Assembly: GCA_902761735.1 (NCBI GenBank)
Contig: CACWLL010000007.1
Location: 1-64,000 of the forward strand
From: an uncultured bacterium
GTDB taxonomy: Bacteria; Cyanobacteriota; Vampirovibrionia; Gastranaerophilales; Gastranaerophilaceae
Direction: 5' to 3'
DNA length: 64,000 nt
A model generated the notes under the pieces. It was given only the letters and a program-made list of their open reading frames with translations. It did no database searches and was not told the origin of the DNA. The translations under genes and the position numbers were made by a program. Shown in pieces: positions 16,319 to 25,023 of the stretch; position 1 is the first letter of the stretch, and every line of letters starts with the position of its first letter.

Positions 16319-16687
16319 CTACCTAATAGGCTTATACTGTTCGCTTGCATATTTAGGAAGCATTTCTCTGAAATATGCCCTGACTTCCGGTAATGTTTTT
16401 AATTCCATCTGCAAGCATTCCACTTTACCCTCCGGATTACAAGTTTGGGTAATAAAGAATTTACCGTCTTTATGTGTAACTTCAGCATTTCTGTATGAAT
16501 GCTCCGTTGCTATAACTTTGCCGGTTGTTTTATCTACAGTACTCATTCTTAACGGATAATATCCGTTTTTAGTAGATCTTATGACATTTGCGTTATTTGG
16601 AGATTTCCAAAGACGAGAAACAACAGTCCATTGTTTAGGGTTTGACATTGCATGTTCTATGCCGTAAGTTAAATAATTTTCAATCAT
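16319..16687 (-). CDS. Small soluble protein of unknown function
   Basis: The 122-residue product (MIENYLTYGIEHAM...) shows no motif I recognise. It is basic, with three Trp/Tyr-rich strands (RLWKSPNNANVIRSTKNGYYP) and a helical C-terminus (LPEVRAYFREMLPKYASEQY). I chose ATG 16687 because aaaagga lies eight bases upstream; an upstream GTG would add eight residues but places the SD inside the gene. It is convergent with tRNA-Leu(CAG), whose transcript would run into it. Confidence 0.6.
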   Translation of the reverse strand: MIENYLTYGIEHAMSNPKQWTVVSRLWKSPNNANVIRSTKNGYYPLRMSTVDKTTGKVIATEHSYRNAEVTHKDGKFFITQTCNPEGKVECLQMELKTLPEVRAYFREMLPKYASEQYKPIR

Positions 16688-16822
16688 AAACACATTCCTT
16701 TTTAAGTACACACATACCTGTAAAGTATAACACGAAATAAAAATTGCTTATAATAAAATATTGTCGTTACAAAATTTAATATTATATTTAAAATTTTAAG
16801 ACATAAACTTCCATATAAAATC

Positions 16823-16854
16823 AAAAGGCAAAACTTCTTCAAGTAATGCCTTTT
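16823..16854 (-). terminator. Terminator after the GH13 operon
   Basis: AAAAGGCA (16823-16830) pairs with TGCCTTTT (16847-16854). On the minus strand the stem ends in TTTTGATTTT. It lies 25 bp beyond the GH13 stop. Confidence 0.55.
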
Positions 16855-16879
16855 TCGGTTTATTTAATGTGTGCCAAAA

Positions 16880-18649
16880 CTATCTTTGTCTGTATACTTT
16901 ATCGGTATAATTTTCAATAAACGGTGTATCAATTTCAAATACGTGTACTCTTGATGGACCAATATCAACCCTTAATTCACCGTCGGCGGCTTGGAATATA
17001 CTCTCCTTACCATAAGAAGGAAGTAAATTTTCCAGTTTTTGATTTTCTTTTAATGTAGGAATTTTAATCTTACAAGCTACCGCCCTATTAACATTTTTAT
17101 TTGCAATAGTTAATAAAGTCTTTCCCTGATAATGACGGGCATAAGCAATTATTTGGTCGTTCTTATCCATTTCTTTATCAAGTTCAATTAAAGTACCTTT
17201 TGGGCCTACAACTTCCGAGAACCTGTCACGAAGGGCATGTGCACTACGGACAAAACTTCTTATACTGTCCTCTTTGCCTCCCGGTTTTCTTGAAAGGTTA
17301 AATAAATCCATTTTACCGTAATGTACTTCCATCTCATGGTTATCGGTCATTGTTTCCTCAACGCTTGTATTCGCATATTTACGAGTATAGTAATCTCCTG
17401 TTTGGAAGCCGTCAACCGTATACATATTCGTCATAGGAATAGTAGCTTCAAGTCCCATTATCATTTTACAGAAATCCGCTCCACCGTGGAACATAGGAGA
17501 TAAATCATCGTGAGAAGCAAATGAGGCTATCATTGATTTACCCTGATCAACTCTGTAAGAAACATCCAAACATTCTTTTAAATAATTCATAAACTCGGAT
17601 GCGGTTTTCCATTCACTGAATAAATGGTATTGCCCGTAATATGAATCAAAACCCGCTCTTAGACTATCATCAGGTCTGTCTGCCGGCATATTAATCATCG
17701 GGGAAGCATCTTCGTGAGTATATGTTTCTGCAAGCCAAGCAAATTCAGGATCTCGCAATCTTGAATACTTTATCAAAATATCCCAAAATTCAACAGGTTT
17801 TGCACGGGCAACATCGGCTCTAATGCCATCAACACCTAAATCTATACACATATCAACAAATTGTTTATGCAGTTCTAACAATTTCGGATTTAATGTACGT
17901 TTTGCTTCATCCTCCCACGGTTGGAACATTCTTATATCATTCCAGCCTTGAGGAGTTTTTGCCATACCGTTATTCTCCAATGCCATCCACTCCGGATGAG
18001 CATCAAACATTTCGGTTGAAGCACAGCTCGGAATATCTAACATTACTTTTATATCACGCTTATGGCATTCATTTATAAAATCTCTAAATTGCTCTTTTAC
18101 CGGACGAGGGTCATTTTTGTCAGCAAGCATCGGATCAATTTCTAACATATCCAGAGGGGAATAAACAGAACCCGCTGTCCCCATGGCTTGTTTTTTACCT
18201 GGAGTATTTATTGGCAAAAGATGTAAACAATTATACCCGTCAGCCTTAACTTCATCCAATCTTTCTATTGCATTTTTAAAAGTCCCGTGTTCCTCGCTGC
18301 CATCGATATATTCGTTTCCGTTCTTATCCTTTGCATTGAATATTCTTGGAATTATAGCAAGGATTTTTGCATCACAATTTCTGAACGTAGTTTTTAAATC
18401 ATTTGTGTATAACACTTTTTTGACAGTTTTCTTATCATCAACAGCAGCACTGTCTTGCATAGGCTTAACCAACGGTTTATTTAATGCTGCTTGATTTTCT
18501 AAATACTTTGCAAGAAGTCCTGATTTATATACATTTGTATCAACAGCCGGTTCGGTTTGAGGCATAACCGCTTTTGACTCCGCTATTTGCGCAGTTTGCT
18601 GAATATTTTTTTGTTTTATTTGTTGTAATATATTTGTCGTATTCAACAT
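16880..18649 (-). CDS. Glycoside hydrolase family 13 (alpha-amylase superfamily) enzyme
   Basis: In this 589-residue protein the (beta/alpha)8 barrel begins near residue 90. The four GH13 regions are visible: VMLDIPSCAS (I), GIRADVARA with nucleophile D279 (II), FAWLAETYT with acid/base E308 (III) and FASHDDLS with transition-state Asp D381 (IV). All three catalytic acids are present, though region I has Pro-Ser in place of the usual N-H. Residues 1-80 are Gln/Lys-rich without a signal peptide, so it is probably cytoplasmic. A C-terminal beta domain ends near 575. Last gene of a minus-strand unit, 3 bp after the 874-residue membrane protein. Specificity is unknown (alpha-glucan or sucrose/trehalose-type). 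Confidence 0.85.
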   Translation of the reverse strand: MLNTTNILQQIKQKNIQQTAQIAESKAVMPQTEPAVDTNVYKSGLLAKYLENQAALNKPLVKPMQDSAAVDDKKTVKKVLYTNDLKTTFRNCDAKILAIIPRIFNAKDKNGNEYIDGSEEHGTFKNAIERLDEVKADGYNCLHLLPINTPGKKQAMGTAGSVYSPLDMLEIDPMLADKNDPRPVKEQFRDFINECHKRDIKVMLDIPSCASTEMFDAHPEWMALENNGMAKTPQGWNDIRMFQPWEDEAKRTLNPKLLELHKQFVDMCIDLGVDGIRADVARAKPVEFWDILIKYSRLRDPEFAWLAETYTHEDASPMINMPADRPDDSLRAGFDSYYGQYHLFSEWKTASEFMNYLKECLDVSYRVDQGKSMIASFASHDDLSPMFHGGADFCKMIMGLEATIPMTNMYTVDGFQTGDYYTRKYANTSVEETMTDNHEMEVHYGKMDLFNLSRKPGGKEDSIRSFVRSAHALRDRFSEVVGPKGTLIELDKEMDKNDQIIAYARHYQGKTLLTIANKNVNRAVACKIKIPTLKENQKLENLLPSYGKESIFQAADGELRVDIGPSRVHVFEIDTPFIENYTDKVYRQR

Positions 18650-18652
18650 ATC

Positions 18653-21277
18653 TTATGCCTTATTTTTCTTGTAATTACCGTTTGAATGCCCAAAGAAGAA
18701 TTGTGAAAGAACCGTAAATCCTAACAATCCGGCGCCAAAACCTCCAAACATTTTTAGCCATTTTCTTGTGTTGTACATACGTTTCATAGTATTGGCAAGC
18801 GTTTCATCAATAGGTGCACCTACTGCGTTACTTCTTGATTTTGGAGTAGATATCGTATAAGAAGCAGGATCTACTCGTCCGTCACCATAATATTTAGTCA
18901 TATTTGTTATATGTGATGGGAACATAAAGTTTTCCAAATTTCCGACAACGTTATACATATTAGCTCTATATGAAATCAGACGTTCTTTAACACCTGAATA
19001 TTTTGCAAGGGCATTTTCCGTATCTTTATCCAGTTTTGTACCAAATAAAGTCTTCATAATGTTGCGGAAGAAACTCTCATCGCTCTTTATAATATTACCG
19101 TCTTTTTGAAGAGTTTTTGCATTATAATACTTGTATTTAATTTGCCCGTTTTCAAACTCTAATGACGATAAATCTTCCAAATTCGGATTTGGATTTCGTA
19201 TAAAATCGAATTTTACTGAATAATCAGAAATTCTGCCCTCAGTAGTCAAATATTCCGCAAGAGCAGTAAGTTCCTCTCTGATTTCACGCGGCATAACCTT
19301 AGCATCACCCGAAATAAACTTAAATTCAGGGTCGTTTGCAATAGTTCTGAATACATTTGCTTTATTCAATATTGCAGACATTGTATTTTCCAAAGTTGAA
19401 AGATTATCTTTAACAAACGCTTTGGTAATACCCTTAAGAGACCCCGCCTCGCTTGAATTTATTCCAACCAATCTCTGCGCAGTATTTGTAAAGCCAAGAC
19501 CCTTAAACTCATTAGACGCTCTTTCGAAAGCACTATCTATTTCTGACATAAACTTATTTGTAAGATTATCAGGATTAACAGTCTTTTCTATCTCAGAAAC
19601 ACGGTGAGAAAAATCTTGAACAAATTTTTCATAACTGCCGTCTTTCGACAATGCTAAATTCCATATTTTTTTATTAAATAATTCCCCAACAAGCTTTCTG
19701 TCATAACGAGTTTCTTCAATTTCTGCAGGTGTAATCTTTAAAATATCAACCAGTGCATTTACCGTATCATTCCAATATTTAGCTTTTATTGTATTTGGAG
19801 CTTGAGCCAGTTTATTGAAAGAATAAACATTCAATGCAGTGTTTTCCGCACAGAATTTAGTCATTGCTTTTGATGCATCTTGGATAATTTTTTGAGCATC
19901 AGCATTTAATACAGATGCCGGATTTGCCCTTAATATTTTTGGCAAAGACATCTTACTTGAATTATCATGAGTGTTTCTTAGGGCTTTTGATAATTTTCGC
20001 TTCAAACTTTCATCAATATTTACTCCCGGATTGTTCTTAATATTTTCGGAAACTTGAGATGTAATATCAGATAGAACATTTGCCATATCTAATTCATTTA
20101 AAGATTTTTCAAAATATCCGTTTTGAGTAAAGAGGGCATTCAACTGAGTTTCGGTCGGAACAATAGCTTCCAAGTTTTCTTTTAAAATTTTATTACCGGC
20201 AGCGTCTTTTAACAAAGTATGTATTGTATTTGAAATATTTTTCAAATCATCAGGCTGAATATTATATCTGACTTCTTCACCAATAAATAATTTTTCTAAA
20301 TCCTTCTTTACACCGTTTCTAACATTTGGATTCAAATCAATAGTAAGAGCTTTTGCAATCTCCTCAAGAATTTCATCGGTAATAGGCTCGTTATTATGAA
20401 GTGTCAACACCTCATTCACGCCCTTTTCTATTTCAGGAGACGTAAACTTTTTGCTTTGTTCGGAAAGACTTGTAAGCAAAGATTCCATCTTTTTATTCAA
20501 CCTTTTATTATGAATATTTTCTATATAAGGTTCCAATCTGTTACATATTAAGGAACTCATTACCGGAGTAGCAAACCCTGCCGTCAACATCCACATTGTG
20601 TTATTTTGCAACGCAATCTGACGCATTCTTTCTTCAATTGCTTCACGGCGATTTGGCAAATCTTTCGGAACATTCAATCGGTTTCCTATTCTGTCAATAT
20701 CTTTTTCTTTAAGCATATCAAAAGGAATATATTGGTTATCTTGGAAAAATCCTTTTTTACGCCCCTGAGAATCTTCATACCTCATAAATGGGCTAAAACC
20801 GTGAATTAAACGTGCCGGGATATCTAAAGCAAGTTTTGGCCATAACGCCATTGATGCAAAGAATGAGCCTAAACCGACAAACTCCATTGCTTTCGTCACA
20901 GGAGCTTTTTTCAACGTAAACAGATAAGAAGCAATCGCTAACCCGCCAAGTTTCATCCCTAAGTCATTCAGTTTTCCCAACTGATGATCATTAGCATCAC
21001 CACTCCATGCAGAATTTAAGGCTTTAAAATCTGTTTTAACTTCCTGCACAAAATTCATCGGAGCTGAAAATAAATTATTTTTTACAATATGCCCCTTTGG
21101 AGGGAGTGGTCTTATAAAAGTTCTATTCGCCAATTCCCTGTTTATATCAAAATTTGGTTTTGCCTTTCTCGTTGTAACCAATTCTATTTCCGCCGAGGCG
21201 GATTTATTTTTCTCGTAGTTACCAAAGGTATTACTGCGGCTGTTAGCTATGAAATTATCCATTAAGCTTATTTTCAT
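18653..21277 (-). CDS. Very large membrane-anchored helical protein, unknown function
   Basis: Not a family I can name. The 874 residues have hydrophobic segments at about 111-160 (GLAIASYLFTLKK, ASMALWPKLALDI) and 232-246, a long mostly helical, charged middle (about 250-700) with no catalytic motif, and a C-terminal transmembrane helix (about 843-862) followed by a Lys/Asn-rich tail. An N-terminal TFGNYEK segment parallels 'FG' tags in neighbouring proteins. The start lies one base after the stop of the 345-residue gene and the stop 3 bp before the GH13 gene, implying translational coupling. The segment IPARLIHGFSPFMRYEDS resembles LPVKWLTGVDTEEPYAEL in the upstream protein, suggesting related domains. 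Confidence 0.6.
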   Translation of the reverse strand: MKISLMDNFIANSRSNTFGNYEKNKSASAEIELVTTRKAKPNFDINRELANRTFIRPLPPKGHIVKNNLFSAPMNFVQEVKTDFKALNSAWSGDANDHQLGKLNDLGMKLGGLAIASYLFTLKKAPVTKAMEFVGLGSFFASMALWPKLALDIPARLIHGFSPFMRYEDSQGRKKGFFQDNQYIPFDMLKEKDIDRIGNRLNVPKDLPNRREAIEERMRQIALQNNTMWMLTAGFATPVMSSLICNRLEPYIENIHNKRLNKKMESLLTSLSEQSKKFTSPEIEKGVNEVLTLHNNEPITDEILEEIAKALTIDLNPNVRNGVKKDLEKLFIGEEVRYNIQPDDLKNISNTIHTLLKDAAGNKILKENLEAIVPTETQLNALFTQNGYFEKSLNELDMANVLSDITSQVSENIKNNPGVNIDESLKRKLSKALRNTHDNSSKMSLPKILRANPASVLNADAQKIIQDASKAMTKFCAENTALNVYSFNKLAQAPNTIKAKYWNDTVNALVDILKITPAEIEETRYDRKLVGELFNKKIWNLALSKDGSYEKFVQDFSHRVSEIEKTVNPDNLTNKFMSEIDSAFERASNEFKGLGFTNTAQRLVGINSSEAGSLKGITKAFVKDNLSTLENTMSAILNKANVFRTIANDPEFKFISGDAKVMPREIREELTALAEYLTTEGRISDYSVKFDFIRNPNPNLEDLSSLEFENGQIKYKYYNAKTLQKDGNIIKSDESFFRNIMKTLFGTKLDKDTENALAKYSGVKERLISYRANMYNVVGNLENFMFPSHITNMTKYYGDGRVDPASYTISTPKSRSNAVGAPIDETLANTMKRMYNTRKWLKMFGGFGAGLLGFTVLSQFFFGHSNGNYKKNKA

Positions 21278-21278
21278 A

Positions 21279-22316
21279 CTAATTCACCACATACTTTCTG
21301 TCTGATTCAATAATATCTTTTGAATCATACTTAGATGGTTTATGCCTGCTTATCAAAACATTAGTAACCGTTGACAACGTAGATAATACGGCACTAGCAA
21401 TAAGAACTTTACCGCTATGTTTACCCCAGAAGCCTTTAGCACCCTCTTGACCTTTATATAATTGAATTGCACTATTAAAGGTTGAATCTATAAATCTGCC
21501 CATGGTTTGAACAAAAGGTTTTCCTTTCCACGGTTTCCAAGTTGCCGATTTAAAGAAATCATCCCAAGTGTTTTGCAATGCCATACCAACACCGATAGCC
21601 GCCCACATGTAGGAAGAAAAAGCCTTTGCAAAGTTAGTTTTTACTGCAATTTCTTTTACTCTTGGCTTAACATCTTGGTCTGAATCGTTCAAATCATATC
21701 CCAAACCTATCTTCTTTGCTATTTTATCAAACCAAATATTTCTCGGTTCGCCCTTTGCCTCGTTTCCGTATTTCACATCCCATCGTGGAAACTCCAAACT
21801 TTCTAAAACCTTGTGATATTCAAGACTGGTAATATCTGTATCGTTTTTATGCTCAGGCAATTTATATTTTAATTCAGCATAAGGTTCTTCGGTATCAACC
21901 CCGGTTAACCATTTTACCGGTAAGGTCACAAAGTTCTGTGAAATATTTTTTGCCAATCCGTAAAAGACGACACCAAGAGCCATCTTACTTCCGAATTTTG
22001 AAGCTTTTTCTCTTTCTGCGGCAGCAAAGAATTTGTTTGCGGAATTAAATACTGCCATCAACATCGCACTACCGGTAAGATACGGAATAACCCCCATCGT
22101 CAAAAACTCATAGAAATTAGAATTTTTACTCCCTTTTAACCCTCTTGCAGGATACATAGTTATCGCATTTGTAAATTTATCCCACTCAATCGCCATGCGG
22201 TTTGGGAGGGTGTTTTTTATCAACACCGGATGCTTTTTTAATTCTTCTTCGTCAATATTTAGTCCGAAAACAAGATTATTGCTATTGTGATTTTGAACCG
22301 GTAATATCATTTTCAC
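21279..22316 (-). CDS. Membrane protein related to its downstream neighbour
   Basis: The 345-residue protein of unknown function has an N-terminal NLVFGLNIDEEELKKHP and hydrophobic segments at about 70-88, 108-125, 235-252 and 300-318, the last followed by a basic tail. Its layout (membrane segments, a 'LPVKWLTGV' loop, a charged linker, then WAAIGVGMAL) matches the N-terminal third of the 874-residue protein encoded one base downstream. SD ggagtgaaa precedes the ATG. It heads the three-gene unit ending in the GH13 enzyme. A shared complex at the inner membrane is a reasonable inference, and a link to glucan metabolism is the only functional clue. Confidence 0.6.
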   Translation of the reverse strand: MKMILPVQNHNSNNLVFGLNIDEEELKKHPVLIKNTLPNRMAIEWDKFTNAITMYPARGLKGSKNSNFYEFLTMGVIPYLTGSAMLMAVFNSANKFFAAAEREKASKFGSKMALGVVFYGLAKNISQNFVTLPVKWLTGVDTEEPYAELKYKLPEHKNDTDITSLEYHKVLESLEFPRWDVKYGNEAKGEPRNIWFDKIAKKIGLGYDLNDSDQDVKPRVKEIAVKTNFAKAFSSYMWAAIGVGMALQNTWDDFFKSATWKPWKGKPFVQTMGRFIDSTFNSAIQLYKGQEGAKGFWGKHSGKVLIASAVLSTLSTVTNVLISRHKPSKYDSKDIIESDRKYVVN

Positions 22317-22396
22317 TCCACATGTGCGACTGAAATTATAATGCTTCTAAAGAAAAATTTTTGCTAAGCAATTAGGCTTTGTTACAAATTTTTACA

Positions 22397-23239
22397 TTAA
22401 TATACTGTAAAAAATATAAAGGTTAAAACACCTACTATCAGACAATAATAAGCGAAAATATTCATGGAAAATTTTGATAAAAATTTCATAAAATACTTTA
22501 TACACAAATATCCGACAACGCAAGAAACAATTGTCCCAACAATTATTGCCTTCCAGTTATATCCTGCTATTTCACTCATATCTATTTCAACAAGCGGATA
22601 TACCATTGATGCACCCAATATTATCGGAATACTAAGTAAAAAGGAATACCTTGCAGCTGATACCCTATCTAATCCGAAAAATAAACCCGTCGCAATTGTC
22701 CATCCCGAACGAGAAAATCCCGGAAGTGCCGCCAAACCTTGAGCTATACCAATAAGCACCGAGGTTTTTAAATCGACAGCTTCTTTTTTACTTTTCTTAT
22801 GCTTTGACAGCCACTCACTAAAAAATAACACAAATGCTGTTACTATGAGTAAAGCTCCTACAATTTCCGGTTTATATACAAGAAATGCGGCAACCTTATT
22901 TATCGGATATGCAATAAAAACCGTAATTATCGTACCCAACATTATAAACAACCCTAATTTAGCATCGTTATCCGTCAAATCTCTTGTTTTTAAAGCATTA
23001 AATAAAGCTTTTATTATTTTCCAAATGTCTTTTCTGAAAAATACGATTACCGCAATCAAAGTACCAAGATGCACCATTATATCAAAAAATATTTCCTGAT
23101 GGCTTTGTTCTTGAATTGGAACATTCGCAAAAACCTTATAAAAATTTGAAGTAAAAACAAGATGTGCCGAACTTGATATCGGTAAAAATTCGCTCAATCC
23201 TTGAACTATACCCATTAATATTGCTTGTACTAAATTCAT
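22397..23239 (-). CDS. uppP: Undecaprenyl-diphosphatase UppP (BacA)
   Basis: The 280-residue polytopic protein carries the two BacA signatures: GLSEFLPISSSAHL (14-27) and the later GFSRSGWTI. The catalytic Glu and the Ser/Arg residues of both motifs are present. It dephosphorylates C55-PP to C55-P on the periplasmic side, recycling the lipid carrier for peptidoglycan and surface glycans, and gives bacitracin resistance in other species. About eight membrane helices are predicted. It lies 30 bp after queD and probably shares its transcript. No strong SD precedes the ATG. Confidence 0.95.
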   Translation of the reverse strand: MNLVQAILMGIVQGLSEFLPISSSAHLVFTSNFYKVFANVPIQEQSHQEIFFDIMVHLGTLIAVIVFFRKDIWKIIKALFNALKTRDLTDNDAKLGLFIMLGTIITVFIAYPINKVAAFLVYKPEIVGALLIVTAFVLFFSEWLSKHKKSKKEAVDLKTSVLIGIAQGLAALPGFSRSGWTIATGLFFGLDRVSAARYSFLLSIPIILGASMVYPLVEIDMSEIAGYNWKAIIVGTIVSCVVGYLCIKYFMKFLSKFSMNIFAYYCLIVGVLTFIFFTVY

Positions 23240-23269
23240 TGCTATATATCCCCGACTATCATATTAATT

Positions 23270-23635
23270 CTACACATCTTCTTCGTAATAACTTGCACAG
23301 GAAGTTTGAGTTTCCCAAACAGAAACCTTATTCAGCTGAACAATTTTTTCTTTTAATTTTGAATAAATAAAAGCTGCAATCATTTCACTACTCGGACTTT
23401 CCCCTTTAAATTCCGGAAGCTCGTTAATATCATGATGATCCAATAACTCAAGCACCGCATTTAATTCTTTTTTTAAAACTTTATAATCAATTAAAATATT
23501 ACTTTTATCAAGAGTTTCACCTTTTACAAAAGCCTCAACCATCCAATTATGTCCGTGTTGGTTTTCACATTCACCCTCATAGTTAAGCAAGTGATGCGCC
23601 GCAGAAAAAAACGCTTGTGTTTTTATTTCGTACAT
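23270..23635 (-). CDS. queD: 6-carboxytetrahydropterin synthase QueD
   Basis: The 121-residue enzyme of the 6-pyruvoyl-tetrahydropterin synthase family. The zinc histidines are in FSAAHHL and HGHNW, and the catalytic Cys is in CENQHGH. The short length and the Cys-x3-HGH arrangement favour QueD over eukaryotic PTPS. It converts dihydroneopterin triphosphate to 6-carboxytetrahydropterin in queuosine/7-deazaguanine synthesis. SD aaggagat precedes the ATG. It lies between kdsC and uppP; no queC, queE or queF is visible here. Confidence 0.88.
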   Translation of the reverse strand: MYEIKTQAFFSAAHHLLNYEGECENQHGHNWMVEAFVKGETLDKSNILIDYKVLKKELNAVLELLDHHDINELPEFKGESPSSEMIAAFIYSKLKEKIVQLNKVSVWETQTSCASYYEEDV

Positions 23636-23648
23636 ATACCATATCTCC

Positions 23649-24113
23649 TTATTTATTATTTTTTAAAATATAATCGCAAAATTCCCTGACAGCTCCCCTT
23701 CCACCGTTTTTTGAAGATTTCCAATTCGCTATTTTCAGGACTTCGTCTACGGCATCAAAAGGGCAGCCCGCCAGCTTTACCTTTTCCAACACGCATATAT
23801 CAGGCAAATCGTCACCCATATATGCAACTTCATCATAGGTTACACCATATTTTTGCATCAATTCATCTAATTTTTGAATTTTATTTTTTTGTCCTTGATG
23901 AAGTTCGGTAATCTTTAGATTTTTAGCCCTATGATACACCGTTCCGTTTTCTCTTGCGGTTATAATTGCAGTAACAATTCCTGCATTATTCAAATTAACA
24001 ATACCTTGACCATCTTTTGCATTGAAGGTTTTATATTCAATACCATTTTCATCATATGTAATGCTACCGTCGGTTAAAACCCCGTCAACATCAAATGCTG
24101 CAAGTTTTATCAT
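23649..24113 (-). CDS. kdsC: KdsC-type HAD phosphatase
   Basis: This 154-residue HAD protein of the cap-less type has catalytic motif I FDVDGVLTDG (nucleophile and acid/base Asp), motif II TAIITAREN and motif IV YMGDDLPDI. Length and motif spacing match 3-deoxy-D-manno-octulosonate 8-phosphate phosphatase. Sequence alone does not exclude related sugar-acid phosphatases. If KdsC, it implies Kdo synthesis and an outer membrane with LPS, in keeping with the autotransporter. SD gaggtgg precedes the ATG. First gene of the kdsC-queD-uppP run. Confidence 0.82.
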   Translation of the reverse strand: MIKLAAFDVDGVLTDGSITYDENGIEYKTFNAKDGQGIVNLNNAGIVTAIITARENGTVYHRAKNLKITELHQGQKNKIQKLDELMQKYGVTYDEVAYMGDDLPDICVLEKVKLAGCPFDAVDEVLKIANWKSSKNGGRGAVREFCDYILKNNK

Positions 24114-24293
24114 GTATCCACCTCTTTAATAATTATACAATAAACTCATACAAAAAGACTATTTTGAAAAGAAACTTTAAATTTTACTTATAAAACACCG
24201 TATTCAAATATATCTCGGGAACGGATGATTATGATTATTAAGTTTATAATATAGTGTTCAGAAAATATTTCCCTAAAGCACAGTCTGGCATTT

Positions 24294-25007
24294 TTAAACA
24301 ACAGTTTTTTTATTATCATATATTTCTTTTCGCCACATAACAAAGAAATATACGGCAAGAATAAAATACACCGACCACATTACCAGTGTAGAATATGCTC
24401 TTACTCCGGATATAATCCTAAATATCCACATAATAAGCGATAATCCGTTAACAAACATCCACAATACCCACTGTTCTATACATCTTCTGACAGTTAAGTA
24501 CATGCCGATAACTGATAAGAATGTAGTTATTCCATCCATTACGGGACTTGTATCATGAAAATATGACAACAGAACGGTTGTAAGAAAACACCCTATTAAT
24601 GAAATAAAAAACAAGATTATTCTTTCTCTCTTCGATAACTCTGCCTTTATTATTTCATTAGACACTTCTTTTAAATTATTTTTCCAACTGAAAAAACCGT
24701 AGATTTGAGCCGGAATATAATACCCCAAATACAATATCAAATTTCCATACAATAGGCTCTGAAATGCAAGCCAAGCATAACACCCTGAACCGCATATACC
24801 AAACAAATAACACGATATTTTCCCTTTACCGGCAATAATAGTATACAATATCCCGCATATAGCGGATATTACGGCAATAATATTATCATGCAATAAAAAA
24901 AGATTATGCAATATTAACATTATTGCAATAGCCAGTAATATAAGCTCAATTGGCCGCCAACCATTCAACTCTTTTTCTATAAAATCTGTTATTTTCATTA
25001 TTAGCAT
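24294..25007 (-). CDS. pnuC: Nicotinamide riboside/mononucleotide transporter PnuC
   Basis: The 237-residue membrane protein has about seven helices and the PnuC sequence pattern: WRPIELILL near the N-terminus, CYAWLAF and YIPAQIYGFFSWKN in the middle, and QWVLWMFVNGLSLIMWI near the C-terminus, where the substrate-binding Trp/Asn residues lie. It takes up nicotinamide riboside for NAD synthesis by facilitated diffusion. ATG 24998 (MKITDF) is an alternative start, and neither has an SD. The gene diverges from 25024 with only 16 bp between starts. Confidence 0.85.
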   Translation of the reverse strand: MLIMKITDFIEKELNGWRPIELILLAIAIMLILHNLFLLHDNIIAVISAICGILYTIIAGKGKISCYLFGICGSGCYAWLAFQSLLYGNLILYLGYYIPAQIYGFFSWKNNLKEVSNEIIKAELSKRERIILFFISLIGCFLTTVLLSYFHDTSPVMDGITTFLSVIGMYLTVRRCIEQWVLWMFVNGLSLIMWIFRIISGVRAYSTLVMWSVYFILAVYFFVMWRKEIYDNKKTVV

Positions 25008-25009
25008 TG

Positions 25010-25015
25010 TATAAT
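25010..25015. promoter_or_regulatory. Shared near-palindromic -10 element of two divergent genes
   Basis: TATAAT (25010-25015) sits in CATTGTATAATG, whose complement reads CATTATACAATG. On plus it is eight bases before ATG 25024; on minus a TATACA-like hexamer precedes the pnuC starts. With 16 bp between the genes, the -35 regions must lie inside the coding regions. Confidence 0.45.
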
Positions 25016-25023
25016 GAACGCAA

